Assembly (NCBI GenBank): GCA_022360315.1
Contig: JAKSDA010000107.1
Location: forward strand, 1 to 64,000
Origin: Pseudomonadota bacterium
GTDB taxonomy: Bacteria > Myxococcota_A > Polyangia > Haliangiales > Haliangiaceae
DNA: 64,000 nt
Reading direction: 5' to 3'
Shown here one piece after another: positions 45,140 through 54,486 of the stretch. The position numbers and the translations under genes were made by a program. The notes beneath the pieces are model-generated. The model did not search any database, was not told where the DNA came from, and saw nothing but the letters and a program-made list of their open reading frames with translations. The number at the start of each line of letters is the position of its first letter. The stretch's first letter is position 1.

Positions 45140-45871
45140 TCACCCGGCAATATATCGGGTGGGATCGGAAAGCCCGGCCTCGTCAAACCCCTTGCGGCGG
45201 AGCTGGCAGGCGTCACAACGGCCGCAAGCCGAACCGTCCTCGGCCGGTTCGTAGCACGAGTGGGTGATTGCGTAGTCGACGCCGAGAGCAAGACCGTGTT
45301 CGATTATCTGCGCCTTGGTCCATTTGATGAGCGGTGCGCGGATGCGAATGGGCGCGCCACCCGGTGTGGTACCGGCGCGGGTGGCCACATTGGCAAGACT
45401 CTCGAAAGCGGCGATGAATGCCGGTCGGCAATCGGGATAGCCACTGGCGTCGAGTACGTTGACGCCGAGAAAGATGTCGCACGCGCCCAGGGTCTCGGCC
45501 CAGGCAAGGGCGAGAGCGAGAAATACCGTGTTGCGCGCCGGAACATAGGTAATCGGCACGTCGCCCTCGGCGCCGATGTGGTCGAGCGGTCGATCTTTGG
45601 GCACAGCAAGCGCGTCCGAGGTCAGTGCCGAGACCGCCAGTGGCCTCAGATCGAGCTCGACAATGCGGTGCTCGGCTGCACCGAGCGCTGCGGCAACGCG
45701 ACGCGACGCCTCGATTTCGAAGTGGTGCTGTTGCCCGTAGAGCACGGTCAAGGCATGACAGGCAAAGCCCTGGTCGCGCGCAATGGCCAGCACCGTGGTG
45801 GAATCCAGGCCCCCTGAGAGGAGAACCACCGCTGGTTCGAGAGCTGTTGCTCGCTCGGTCTTTCCCGACAT
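45140..45871 (-). CDS. queC: 7-cyano-7-deazaguanine (preQ0) synthase
   Basis: The enzyme has 243 residues and converts 7-carboxy-7-deazaguanine to preQ0 with ATP and ammonia, for tRNA queuosine. The PP-loop motif LLSGGLDSTT is at residue about 16. The zinc site is in HSCYEPAEDGSACGRCDACQLR. ITYVPARNTVFLALALAWAE and the DASGYPDCRPAF motif are typical. I took the ATG at 45871 as the start; a longer frame to 46192 lacks family similarity. queD, queE and queF are not seen nearby. It is probably co-transcribed with the lipid kinase that follows. Confidence 0.95.
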   Translation of the reverse strand: MSGKTERATALEPAVVLLSGGLDSTTVLAIARDQGFACHALTVLYGQQHHFEIEASRRVAAALGAAEHRIVELDLRPLAVSALTSDALAVPKDRPLDHIGAEGDVPITYVPARNTVFLALALAWAETLGACDIFLGVNVLDASGYPDCRPAFIAAFESLANVATRAGTTPGGAPIRIRAPLIKWTKAQIIEHGLALGVDYAITHSCYEPAEDGSACGRCDACQLRRKGFDEAGLSDPTRYIAG

Positions 45872-46560
45872 GGCGCCGGTTGTAACATTGCTGGTAGCTC
45901 GTGGGCGATCCGCGTTGTCGTTTGCGCCGGTGGCTGCCCCGCCCAGGTCCCAACAGGAGGCGAGCCGAGCTGCTCGACTCGCCGCAACCCGTGTCGTGAC
46001 CGGGCAGGTGCTGTGGGGTTCTGGCTGGACCGCTGGATTGGTCACTACCCGCTCTCGCCGTTGCCGGTCGCACGCCGCTGCTGTTCCGGTACGAAGTCGC
46101 GATTGCCGGCGTTCTCGGCCGGCGAGGGCACGGTCCATGTCACCCGGCCATGCAGACCGCCTTTCGCGATGTGCACAGCATCGTGCCCGCACATCACGTG
46201 ACCATCGCGCCGAAATGTCACATCGCGTTCACGGCGACGTGGTACACCGAAAACCACGTCCGCCGGCGCCCGGAATTGGTGCCAGCCGAGCGACACTGCC
46301 GCCTCCTGTCCATGCTCGAAGTGACCTGGCAGTGCTCCTGCAATGCCTCTCGCCAAGCTCTCGGCGTCACTACCGGCAGTGGATCATCATCTGATCCGCC
46401 CGGCCGAGCTGGAAATTAGTGAAAAAGCTAATTTAGGCTGGACATAGTTAGCGCTTCGAGATTTTTTCGTGGAAAGACAAAGAAGCGTCCAAGATAGCCC
46501 ATGAGTTGCCCGAGGTCATGGCAATATGGAAGCCGATGGGTGCACTCGTCGAGGAACGCG
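45872..46560. other. 0.7-kb intergenic region with one doubtful small open frame
   Basis: No gene can be firmly placed. On the minus strand 46356-46045 encodes about 103 residues containing VTFRRDGHVMCGHDAVHIAKGG and TWTVPSPAENAGNRDFVPEQQ, with GC-rich third positions. That could be a real or degraded small protein. A plus-strand frame from 46150 (MQTAFRDVHSIVPAHHVTIA) competes for the same bases. Neither has a ribosome site that I trust. The last 100 bases before 46561 may carry the promoter of the ArsR gene. Confidence 0.3.
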
Positions 46561-47214
46561 ATGGCAAGCCGAAGTTTGAATTCCCGCACGTCCAAAAACT
46601 CAACCTCCTCTGACGCGACGCGCGACCCCGCGGCCGAGTTGGAAGAGCTCCACCTCGTCTTCAAGGCGCTGGCTCACCCGTTGCGTCGCCATGTCTTGCT
46701 GGTATTGCAGTTTCGCGGCGGGGAGATGAGTGCGGGCGACATAGCGAGCCGCTTTGAGTGTTCCTGGCCCACCACCAGTCGCCATTTGCGAGTGCTGACC
46801 GACGCCGGTCTGATCCGACTCATTCAGCGCGGGAGACGGCGTTCTTTCCGCATCGACAGGGAACATCTGCTCCGCACTGTCGACAACTGGCTGGGCTGGT
46901 TCAGAGCAAAAAAACCGGCTTCGGGCAAATCGGATTCCACCAAGAAGGCCAATTCTGCCCGGAAGGCCAATTCTAACAAGAAGGCCAATTCCACCAAGAA
47001 GGCCAATTCCACCAAGAAGGCCAATTCTAACAAGAAGGCCAATTCTAACAAGAAGGCCAATTCCACCAAGAAGGCCAATTCTGCCCGGAAGGCCAATTCT
47101 GCCCGGAAGGCCAGTTCTGCCAAGAAGCCCAGTTCTGCCAACCGTTCCAATACCCGGACCAGGTCCGCTACCGCGGCCAGCAGATCCGGTGCCCGGACCA
47201 GACGCCCTCGTTAA
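46561..47214 (+). CDS. ArsR-family regulator with a histone-H1-like repetitive tail
   Basis: The protein has 217 residues. An N-terminal Ser-rich stretch leads to an ArsR winged helix (LHLVFKALAHPLRRHVLLVL, AGDIASRFECSWPTTSRHLRVL, then IRLIQRGRRRSFRID). From about residue 120 the protein is a run of six-residue units such as STKKAN, SARKAN and SNKKAN (about eleven), ending in a basic Ser/Arg tail. Such Lys/Ala/Ser repeats resemble the C-termini of histone H1 or AlgP and should bind DNA without sequence preference. No Cys metal site of ArsR type is evident. The start is ATG 46561 with GAGGAACGCG upstream. The next gene (thiol dioxygenase) begins 19 bases after the stop and is very likely in the same operon. 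Confidence 0.88.
   Translation: MASRSLNSRTSKNSTSSDATRDPAAELEELHLVFKALAHPLRRHVLLVLQFRGGEMSAGDIASRFECSWPTTSRHLRVLTDAGLIRLIQRGRRRSFRIDREHLLRTVDNWLGWFRAKKPASGKSDSTKKANSARKANSNKKANSTKKANSTKKANSNKKANSNKKANSTKKANSARKANSARKASSAKKPSSANRSNTRTRSATAASRSGARTRRPR
46933..47133 (+). repeat. 18-bp tandem repeats encoding the KKANS tail
   Basis: About eleven units of an 18-base motif (ACCAAGAAGGCCAATTCC and close variants with AAC or GCC at the first codon). Copies are nearly identical at the third codon position, which shows recent expansion. Unit number may vary between strains, altering the length of the regulator tail. Confidence 0.85.
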
Positions 47215-47233
47215 ACCGAGTCCCGGAGCGGCA

Positions 47234-47863
47234 ATGACTGTCAATCATGCAAGCGAACTCGAAGCATTGGCCGAGGCGTTTCTCGGCCAGCCAGAGCCGG
47301 GCAGGCTGGGCGCGCTGCGTCGCTGGCTCGAGACGTTTGACACCAGTGTTTTCGATCTGATCGGTCTCTTTGCAATGTTCTCTCGGACGCCGCCGAACCG
47401 TCCTGTACGGCGCCCGGACTCTGCTTCGCCCCCCTTGCCGGGACAGCCGGACGCAGCCAGGGCAAGCTGGCACACGCTCGAAATGTTCGACACGCCCCAC
47501 GCAGCGGTCAAGCTGTTCCTGGTTCCGGCCCAATCGAACATTCCGATTCACGATCATCCGGGTATGACCGTGCTCATGCGGGTGCTTATTGGTCGGGCAC
47601 GTATCACGGCGTGGGACTGGATGGACGAGAATCTGGCCTCTGTCTGTTTCGACCGAGAGGTCAAGGCCGGCGATCCGATCTATGTGACCACGCCAGATGC
47701 TGGCAATCTCCATGCGATCAGGGCGGTTACTGACTTTGCTTTTGTCGATCTTCTCGTGCCGCCCTATGCTCCTGCCCAAGGGCGGGCCTGCCGCATCTAC
47801 AGCGGCAGCCCGACCGGGCAAAGCGGCCAATGGCAATTTCGCCTGTCCGACATCTACGCCTGA
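47234..47863 (+). CDS. Thiol dioxygenase of the PCO/ADO (plant cysteine oxidase) family
   Basis: The protein has 209 residues. The family uses Fe(II) and O2 to oxidise cysteine, cysteamine or N-terminal Cys of proteins. The metal motif IPIHDHPGMTVLMRVLIGRARITAWDW contains the two His of the cupin, and the third His is in AGNLHAIRAV. The ending DLLVPPYAPAQGRACRIY corresponds to the PCO DILGPPY...R.C.YY signature. The N-terminal 60 residues are less conserved. The start is ATG 47234 with GGAG at 47225-47228. It probably shares an mRNA with the ArsR gene, suggesting thiol- or oxygen-linked regulation (inference). Its stop abuts the stop of the converging MFS gene. Confidence 0.85.
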   Translation: MTVNHASELEALAEAFLGQPEPGRLGALRRWLETFDTSVFDLIGLFAMFSRTPPNRPVRRPDSASPPLPGQPDAARASWHTLEMFDTPHAAVKLFLVPAQSNIPIHDHPGMTVLMRVLIGRARITAWDWMDENLASVCFDREVKAGDPIYVTTPDAGNLHAIRAVTDFAFVDLLVPPYAPAQGRACRIYSGSPTGQSGQWQFRLSDIYA

Positions 47864-49015
47864 TCAGCGAGGCAACACGCGGCGCAGCATGGCCGCACAC
47901 AGAACGCAGGCCACTGCCAATCCCGACAGAGCCCACGGGACCGTATCGATACCGTATCGCGCCACCAGGCTGCCGACCAGCGGCGGCCCCGAGAAGCCGC
48001 CCACCATGGCTGCTGCCATGACAAAACCGCCGATCGAGCTCGCTGACAGGGTTTGGGTGAGCCAGGCAAAGCTGGTGGGAAAGACCGCCGCCATCCCCAG
48101 ACCAGTCAGGACAAAAGCGGCCGACTCCAGTCCGGGAACTGCCGCCAGGGCCAACCCGACTGCAGCAATGGTCAATGAGGAAGTGACCATGAGATGTGGC
48201 CGGATCCTTGTACTCAGAGGCGCGACGCAGATACGCGTCGCTGCAATTGCGGCCCAGAATCCCCCGGTCCAGCTGGCGGCCGCTGCCTCCGAGTAGGATC
48301 TGGACATCAAATATGTCGCCTCCCAGGCACCGATACCGGCCTCGGTTGCCACGTAGAGTAGAAACAGAGCCATGAACAGGCCCGCGGGCCACAGCGCGCC
48401 CGTCTTGATTGCGACCGGGCGGTCGGGCGATGCCTCCCGGATTCCAGTCGAGGGCGTGCCACTCGGGCGCGTGCCGGGCGGGCGCGTGCCGAGAAGAATG
48501 GGCAGAATGACCAATGACAAAACGCCGGGCACGGCGAACAACCACCGCTTGTCCTCTTGTCCGGCCAATCCCACTGCGATGGGGCCAGAGATGGCGGCAA
48601 TGCTGAAGGCGGCGTTGACCAGATTGAGCATTGCATTGCTTTTTCGGCCATAACTGGTGGCGAAGAGCCGATTGACGCCGAGCACGAGGCAGCCACTGCC
48701 CAAGCCGATCAGGCAGGCTGCGGCCAGCGCCAGATGCCACGTCGGCGCCACGGCAAGCGACGCCGAGCCGCAGGTGAAGAGGGCCGCGCTGAACGCGAGC
48801 ACACCTCGAGACGCCGCACGCGATTCTCCCACGACCCACAGCGCGATCCCGGCGAAGGAACCGACAAAGTGGGCCGAGACCAGTGCTCCTGCCTGTGCGT
48901 CGCCGAGGCCAAAGAGGGTGCGGAATTGCGGAAATAACGGCCCGTACATGGCCTGGATTGCGCCGATCGCAGAAAGCAGCGCCACTCCGATGACCAGCAG
49001 TCGAGAGCCCGTCAT
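47864..49015 (-). CDS. Major facilitator superfamily transporter
   Basis: The protein has 383 residues with about 12 hydrophobic helices, Ala/Gly/Leu-rich (LLVIGVALLSAIGAIQAMYGPLF, FVGSFAGIALWVVGESRA, LAAACLIGLGSGCLVLGVNRLFA). The usual loop 2-3 motif is weak (GESRAASRG), and a cytosolic loop of about 40 residues in the middle is Pro/Arg/Thr-rich. The pattern of two six-helix halves is clear. The substrate cannot be told. The start is ATG 49015. The gene converges exactly on the thiol dioxygenase, with no intergenic space. Confidence 0.88.
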   Translation of the reverse strand: MTGSRLLVIGVALLSAIGAIQAMYGPLFPQFRTLFGLGDAQAGALVSAHFVGSFAGIALWVVGESRAASRGVLAFSAALFTCGSASLAVAPTWHLALAAACLIGLGSGCLVLGVNRLFATSYGRKSNAMLNLVNAAFSIAAISGPIAVGLAGQEDKRWLFAVPGVLSLVILPILLGTRPPGTRPSGTPSTGIREASPDRPVAIKTGALWPAGLFMALFLLYVATEAGIGAWEATYLMSRSYSEAAAASWTGGFWAAIAATRICVAPLSTRIRPHLMVTSSLTIAAVGLALAAVPGLESAAFVLTGLGMAAVFPTSFAWLTQTLSASSIGGFVMAAAMVGGFSGPPLVGSLVARYGIDTVPWALSGLAVACVLCAAMLRRVLPR

Positions 49016-49164
49016 GTCGCACTTTTAGTCCTGAATCGAACAGGAAGCAAAGGCCAGCCGGGATTATTCCCACGACACGTCGGCTCGCCGGTCAAACCGG
49101 CGAGGACATATTGTCGAAGGTTTCCGGCCGATACGACCGCAAGAGCTCGTAAGTCCGGGCCGGG

Positions 49165-49788
49165 CTAGTCGAAGTCGGCCGGCAGTGTCCGGTCGCGGTG
49201 ATGGGCGAACGCGCAGCCGAGCTGGCCGCGGGTGATGCGCTGCTCCGACAGCGGGGGTAGCGCGTCTTCGGCAAAAAACCCGGCCGCGCTGGTCTCGATA
49301 CTATCGCGTGCCTCGCCGCCGACCAGCTCGCACAAAAATATCAGCTTGTAGGTATGGAACAGCCCCGGCGGGTGGTCGTGGCAGTTCTTGTCGAATACGG
49401 CGATCAGCTTGACAGCGCGCGCGTCGTACCCCGACTCTTCTTTTACCTCGCGCACCGCAGCGCAGCTGGGCGACTCGCCGACATCACACCAGCCGCCCGG
49501 CAGCGTCCACGCACCGTCTTCGCGCTCGCGCACCATCAGGATGTCGTCGCGGCGAAACACGGCGGCGCGCACATCCAGCTTCGGCGTCGACGGCCCGACC
49601 TCACGGGCAAATGCATCGCCGATAATCGCTTCGTCGATATCGGTGTGGGCGGCAATGATCTCGGCAGCAAGGCCGCCGAGCGCGCGAAATCGCTCCACGT
49701 CGTACGGATCGCGACTGTACGTGATACCGTTTTGCGAAATCCACTGCAGCTTGCGCGCCCACACCAGCCACTTCGGTTGAGATGCCAT
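49165..49788 (-). CDS. NUDIX hydrolase with N-terminal NUDIX_N_2-type domain
   Basis: The protein has 207 residues. The first 60 (WLVWARKLQWISQNGITYSRDPYDVERF) are the small domain that precedes NUDIX in ADP-ribose or UDP-sugar hydrolases of this type. The NUDIX box GGWCDVGESPSCAAVREVKE is complete (GxxxxxExxxxxxxREUxEExGU) in residues about 105-128. The likely activity is hydrolysis of a nucleoside diphosphate linked to a small group; which one is unknown. I chose ATG 49788 (MASQPKWLVWAR) over a longer start at 49839, which has no family match. The gene is followed by an MFS transporter on the same strand. Confidence 0.9.
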   Translation of the reverse strand: MASQPKWLVWARKLQWISQNGITYSRDPYDVERFRALGGLAAEIIAAHTDIDEAIIGDAFAREVGPSTPKLDVRAAVFRRDDILMVREREDGAWTLPGGWCDVGESPSCAAVREVKEESGYDARAVKLIAVFDKNCHDHPPGLFHTYKLIFLCELVGGEARDSIETSAAGFFAEDALPPLSEQRITRGQLGCAFAHHRDRTLPADFD

Positions 49789-50041
49789 CGCCACGAGGAT
49801 AGCAGAGCAGGAACGGCCAAGATCAATGTCGATGACCAATGTCGATGACCAATGTCGATGAGCCCCTCCAACACATGATCTGGACGATATTCTATCCCAC
49901 CCGATTCCGGGCGGTCAATCGAGCCGCTCGGGCGGTGTATCCCGGTAGTGGCGATTTTTTGTCCCGAACACGGCAATTCCAATTCGGGCCAGCTCTTTTC
50001 TGCGAGTACATTCTACTCGCAGAAAATCCGAGAGAACATCT

Positions 50042-51997
50042 ATGGAGAGCCACGACACGCAATCCCAATTCGGTTCTGCCGAGATAGCCCTGCTACGACT
50101 CCTGGCCGAGAGGTTTCCGACCATTGACGCCGCGGCCGCGGAGATCGCCCACCTTCGAGCTGTATTGACCCTACCCAAGGGGACGGTTCACGTGGTCAGC
50201 GACGTCCACGGCGAGCACAAAAAGCTACAGCATATCGTCAACAACGCGTCGGGATTCATGCGGCCATTTATCGATCGGGTTTTTGGCTCAAAGCTGGGTG
50301 CGGGCGAAAAACAAATCCTCTTAAACACCATCTATTACCCGAGCCAGCTGTTCGAGCATCTCGGGCTGCGGCGCGGGCAGCACGGCGATCGAGCCGCCTT
50401 TGTAAAACGAACCATCCGCCGTCAGTTCAAGCTGCTCCAGGCCCTGCGCTCGCGCCACACCCTCGATCACGTCGAAGACCTGTTTCCCGACCACTACCGC
50501 AAGTTGTTCCGCGAACTCTTGTGGGAGGCTCGCGAGGACCGTCAGTCCGCATTTGTAACTGCCATGCTGGTCGGCCTGATCGAACAGCGAAAAGGTCTGT
50601 CAGCGGTTCGATGGGCGTCGCGGGTAATTCGCAATCTCAGTGTATTCGAGCTGGTGGTGGCCGGCGACCTCGGCGATCGCGGCCCCCGGCTGGACAAGGT
50701 CGCAGATATACTCATACGACAACCGCGAGTCCGCATCACCTGGGGCAACCACGACGTCAGCTGGATGGGTGCGTGCCTCGGCCATCGCGCGCTGATCGCC
50801 ACGGTTCTGCGCGTATCTCTGCGCTATCGCCGTATCGCACAGATCGAGGAGGGTTACGGCATCTCCATCGCACCGCTCGAGAAACTGGCCCGCGACTGCT
50901 ACGGCGATGATCCCGCCGAGCGTTTCGGGGCCCGAGGCGACGAGGGCATCCGCCCGCCCGCTGAAGTCGCGCGCATGCAAAAAGCCATTGCAATCATTCA
51001 ATTCAAGCTCGAAAACCAGCTCATCGCCGACAACCCGGGCTACCACATGAAGCGCCGCGAGCTCATGGACGCACTCGATCTCGAGCGCGGCGTTGTAACC
51101 CTGGACGGTCGCGAGTATCCGCTGACCGACACTCACTTGCCGACGGTGGATCGAGCCAGTCCAGCCGCGCTATCCGACGACGAGAGCGTCTGCGTCGAGG
51201 CCCTTCGCGATTCATTCACGGCCAGCCAGCGCCTGTGGGAGCACGTCAAACACTGGGCCCGGGTTGGATCCACCTATCTGATTCGCGACGGACACCTGAT
51301 CTTTCACGGCTGCGTCCCGGTCGACGAGGCCGGCGAACTGTTGGCCCTGGAAGTGGATGGAAAGGTGCAAAAGGGCCGCGCGCTGTTCGACGCTCTCGAT
51401 GTAGTGGTTCAACGCGCAGTCCGGCAGCGGCTCGAGCCAGATCTCGACATGTTGTGGTACCTGTGGGCCGGACCGCGGTCGCCGCTCTTTGGCAAGAATG
51501 AGATGACCTCGTTCGAGCGTTACTTCATCGCCGACCAGACGACCCACAAGGAGCACAAGAATCCCTATTTCGAGCTGATCCACGACGCGTCGTTTTGTCG
51601 CCGAGTGCTGGACGAGTTTGGCGCCGATCCGGATATCGGCATGATCGTCAACGGCCACGTTCCGGTGAAGCCGGACCGCGGCGAGGAGCCGGTCAAAGAG
51701 TCGCGCAAAGCGATCACCATCGACGGCGCGTTTTCCGAGGCCTACAGCGACCGCGGCTATACGCTGATCCTCGACTGTGACGGCGCCCGGCTGGCCGAAC
51801 ACCACCATTTTGAATCGGTCGCCGAAGCCCTGCACAGCGGCGCCGATATCGTGCCAACTGTGCGCGAAGTGCGAAGCCATGACGCTGCCAGACTGGTCGG
51901 TGACACCGAGGCGGCCGCCGAGATTCACGCCAAGATCAATGCCCTGGAGCGCCTGAGCACGGCCTATCGGGCCAATGTGATCGCCGAGCGCGAATGA
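50042..51997 (+). CDS. fbp: Fructose-1,6-bisphosphatase class III
   Basis: The enzyme has 651 residues, the normal length for the class III family, and removes the C1 phosphate of fructose-1,6-bisphosphate in gluconeogenesis. The calcineurin-type metallophosphatase motifs are visible: VHVVSDVHGEHKKL, VVAGDLGDRGPRLDK, TWGNHDVSWMGACLG and NGHVPVK near residue 537, followed by DGAFSEAY. The long insert between the second and third motifs is usual. The ATG 50042 follows GAGAGAACATCT. It stands alone with no carbon-metabolism neighbours, though alpha-glucan genes occur 20 kb away. Confidence 0.95.
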   Translation: MESHDTQSQFGSAEIALLRLLAERFPTIDAAAAEIAHLRAVLTLPKGTVHVVSDVHGEHKKLQHIVNNASGFMRPFIDRVFGSKLGAGEKQILLNTIYYPSQLFEHLGLRRGQHGDRAAFVKRTIRRQFKLLQALRSRHTLDHVEDLFPDHYRKLFRELLWEAREDRQSAFVTAMLVGLIEQRKGLSAVRWASRVIRNLSVFELVVAGDLGDRGPRLDKVADILIRQPRVRITWGNHDVSWMGACLGHRALIATVLRVSLRYRRIAQIEEGYGISIAPLEKLARDCYGDDPAERFGARGDEGIRPPAEVARMQKAIAIIQFKLENQLIADNPGYHMKRRELMDALDLERGVVTLDGREYPLTDTHLPTVDRASPAALSDDESVCVEALRDSFTASQRLWEHVKHWARVGSTYLIRDGHLIFHGCVPVDEAGELLALEVDGKVQKGRALFDALDVVVQRAVRQRLEPDLDMLWYLWAGPRSPLFGKNEMTSFERYFIADQTTHKEHKNPYFELIHDASFCRRVLDEFGADPDIGMIVNGHVPVKPDRGEEPVKESRKAITIDGAFSEAYSDRGYTLILDCDGARLAEHHHFESVAEALHSGADIVPTVREVRSHDAARLVGDTEAAAEIHAKINALERLSTAYRANVIAERE

Positions 51998-52102
51998 GGG
52001 CAAGCCGCTTCGGCCCGGGCGTTGGAGCAACTGTCCGGGGAACTTTCATCCCGCCCGCAATATAAACTACTGCATACCCATCGAGCTATACAGCAATCTG
52101 AA

Positions 52103-52202
52103 CAGAGACGTATTCGTTGTGGATCAGACCGGGCGCTGGGGTCGCAAGATCAACGGCCGAGCCGGTCGAAAGTTCGCCGGCCGGGGCTTTGACGTGTGTA
52201 AC
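52103..52202 (+). repeat. Dispersed repeat family 1, copy D (internal deletion)
   Basis: CAGAGACGTATTCGTTGTGG then ATCAGACC corresponds to the family head, but the right hairpin arm is degraded (GGGCGCTGGG). The tail GATCAACGGCCGAGCCGGTC, GCCGGCCGGGGCTTTG and GTGTGTAAC aligns with copy A across a deletion of about 60 bases. It ends one base before the stop codon of the YWTD gene on the opposite strand. Confidence 0.65.
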
Positions 52203-53135
52203 TCACGGCGCCAATACCAGGCCGCGGGGTTCGGCAAGGCCGGTAATGACGGTCTTTATATCACTGCCGTCGAGGTTGGCCCGTTCGATGGTCCCGATGT
52301 TGAGATGAGTCCAGTACATGTGGCCATTGTCCAGGTCGAGAGCAATTCCCTCGGTAGTTGCGTTGGCCGGCGACGTATCAAACGTGATCAGGTTCGAGCC
52401 ATCCAGGTTTGCTCGCTGGATTCCGCCATCCCGCAAAGTCCAGTAGAGATGGCCGTTGACCGCATCGAGCGCAATACAAATCGGCCTTACCAGGCCAGAG
52501 GCGATGGTTTGCTGGTTGCCACCGTCGAGATCCATACGAAGGATCCGGCCCTCCACGCTCTCGATCACGTATAGAACACCATTCTTGCGGTCGATGGTGA
52601 TATCGCTCGGCCGGTCGAGACCAGTTGCCAGCACAGTCTGCGCCGAGCCATCATGATTGGAACGAACTACCTGTCCAGCAGTGTGCTCCACCCAGTAGAG
52701 CGCGGTAGCCGAGCTATCGGCCCGTATTCCGTCCGGCCCATCGACAGCGTTGCTAATGATCGTGGGATTGGAACCATCGAGATTGGCCCGGTAGATTCGA
52801 TCGGCCGAAAATGCGCTCCAGTACATGGTGCCGCGCATGCTGTCAAGGCTCAGCCCATCGGGATCGTCGCCCGGAATGGTGACCAGCGTCGCGATATTGG
52901 AGCCGTCGAGGTCGCTGCGTCGAACCGTGTCACTTTCTGTCTCGGTCCAATAGAGTCTCCGTGGCACCGGGGCATCCGCCTCCGGCGGGATGGGTTGCCC
53001 GGTATCCGCAGATTCGTCGGGCGTGCCCACGCCCCCGCCGCCCGGGTCCGCCTCGATAATCTGTCCACAGGCGGTGAGCAAATACGAAATACTGACGGTC
53101 GCGACCGTTATAAAAACATTGATTCTGTATAGCAT
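52203..53135 (-). CDS. YWTD (LDL-receptor-type) beta-propeller lipoprotein
   Basis: The protein has 310 residues. A signal peptide ends in LLTACG (Cys 22). A Gly/Asp/Pro-rich linker leads to a six-bladed propeller with repeated motifs (RLYWTETESDTVRRSDLDGSN, MYWSAFSADRIYRANLDGSN, LYWVEHTAGQVVRSNHDGS, LYWTLRDGGIQRANLDGSN). Such domains bind partner proteins or glycans at the cell surface; no catalytic role is expected. I used ATG 53135 since it gives a good lipoprotein signal; a longer frame to 53420 does not. The 3' end meets repeat copy D. Its partners are unknown. Confidence 0.88.
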   Translation of the reverse strand: MLYRINVFITVATVSISYLLTACGQIIEADPGGGGVGTPDESADTGQPIPPEADAPVPRRLYWTETESDTVRRSDLDGSNIATLVTIPGDDPDGLSLDSMRGTMYWSAFSADRIYRANLDGSNPTIISNAVDGPDGIRADSSATALYWVEHTAGQVVRSNHDGSAQTVLATGLDRPSDITIDRKNGVLYVIESVEGRILRMDLDGGNQQTIASGLVRPICIALDAVNGHLYWTLRDGGIQRANLDGSNLITFDTSPANATTEGIALDLDNGHMYWTHLNIGTIERANLDGSDIKTVITGLAEPRGLVLAP

Positions 53136-53676
53136 TTTATGCAATTGCCTCAAATGATTCTCCACAGATGATCGCAAAGACATCACATTACACCAATCGA
53201 TCATCACTCTCCGCCCCGGTGCCTCTCTGCGCGAATCGTTCCGTGTAACATCGGTCTCGCTGTACAATTGAGTGCCTCGGCCAGTGCGGTCGCACCGACA
53301 AAGGCGACATGCCCTCGATTCAGCACGATCAACTGCAATTGCAACGGTAATGCCATCTTCCAGTAGCAGTGCAGCGGTGATACCGCTGACCGAAACTGCT
53401 CGTTCAGTAGCCGCAGGCAACGCCGGCCACGATGGGCCATTTGGCGACGCGGAGACTCTACGTCGTCACTGGGGTGTCCTCCCCCGCTATCAACGATGAT
53501 TGCATTAAAGGAACTTACCAATCACCCACAAATCAATATAAGAAACCTGAACTGTAGTTACTCACAAAACCATGACCGATTGTATAAATGAACTGTGGTT
53601 CTCTGCCAATTTGGGGGTTCCGTCTCGTAAAGCGAGGCGAGCAGTTCGGCGTGCTGGATTGCGGTACCATGGCGCC
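53136..53676. other. 541-base region between YWTD and macro-domain genes, no gene seen
   Basis: Only random short frames are found. The region is of average composition with an AT-rich piece near 53510-53580. Divergent promoters for both flanking genes must lie here, but no clear -35/-10 or -24/-12 element can be shown. Confidence 0.4.
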
Positions 53677-54210
53677 ATGAGCAACGTAGACCACCGCATC
53701 AAGATAATGCTCGGAGACATTACCCGACTCGAGGTCGATGCCATCGTCAACGCAGCCAATAGCGCGTTGCTCGGCGGCGGCGGCGTCGATGGTGCCATTC
53801 ACCGCGCGGCCGGGCCCGAGCTCCTCGCCGAGTGCCGGACTGTGGGCGGAGCCAATGCCGGCGAAGCCAAGATCACCCGGGGCTACCGCCTGCCCGCCAG
53901 GCACGTTATCCATACTGTTGGACCGATCTGGCGTGGCGGCAGCAAGAACGAGGACGCACTTCTCGAGCAATGCTATCGCAACAGTCTGGCCCGCCTGGTC
54001 GAAAATAACCTCGAGACCATCGCTTTTCCGGCCATCTCGACAGGGGTCTATCGCTTTCCGCTAGAACGGGCCACCCGCATCGCTTTTGCCACCGTGCGAG
54101 ACGTGCTCGAACACCAGTCTAGTATCAAACAGGTGACCTTCTGCTGCTTCAGCGAGCACGACCTGCATATGTACGAACGAATCGCCAGCGAGAGCGCAAC
54201 TGCCGGATAG
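53677..54210 (+). CDS. Macro domain protein, ADP-ribose binding/hydrolysing (YmdB/MacroD-like)
   Basis: The protein has 177 residues, a single macro domain. The motifs GDITRLEVDAIVNAANSALLGGGGVDGAIH, then AGPELLAECR and GEAKITRGYRLPARHVIHTVGP, and the second loop FPAISTGVYRFPLERAT are all present. The Asn-Ala-Ala-Asn and GGGGVDGAIH segments are as in MacroD-type enzymes that remove ADP-ribose or hydrolyse O-acetyl-ADP-ribose. The ATG 53677 gives the standard N-terminus. It stands alone, with no ADP-ribosyltransferase or NAD-related gene beside it. Confidence 0.95.
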   Translation: MSNVDHRIKIMLGDITRLEVDAIVNAANSALLGGGGVDGAIHRAAGPELLAECRTVGGANAGEAKITRGYRLPARHVIHTVGPIWRGGSKNEDALLEQCYRNSLARLVENNLETIAFPAISTGVYRFPLERATRIAFATVRDVLEHQSSIKQVTFCCFSEHDLHMYERIASESATAG

Positions 54211-54486
54211 ACAGACCGCCGCGAAGTAAAAACCGTCCCTCCTCTCACCACCATTGCGAGCGTTGCCGCCACTGTGGAGATCTCCCGCAACATGTAGAAA
54301 GAATCGAATCAGAGAATCGAGCAATATCAAATGGTTAAAGGTGGCACGGAGACTGCTTAGGGCAATCTTTGCGCGGCCGAAAAACGCACCGATAGACGCG
54401 CGTATCGAGGCTATCGAGGTCGCCAGAGGGACTTCATCTGCTGCCCAGCAGAGTTACTTGCAACTTGCAACTCAGGAGAGACTGAA

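Noticed and set aside
46150..46419. Plus-strand frame MQTAFRDVHSIV.. upstream of the ArsR gene
   Set aside because: It competes with a minus-strand frame; no ribosome site or family match supports it over noise.
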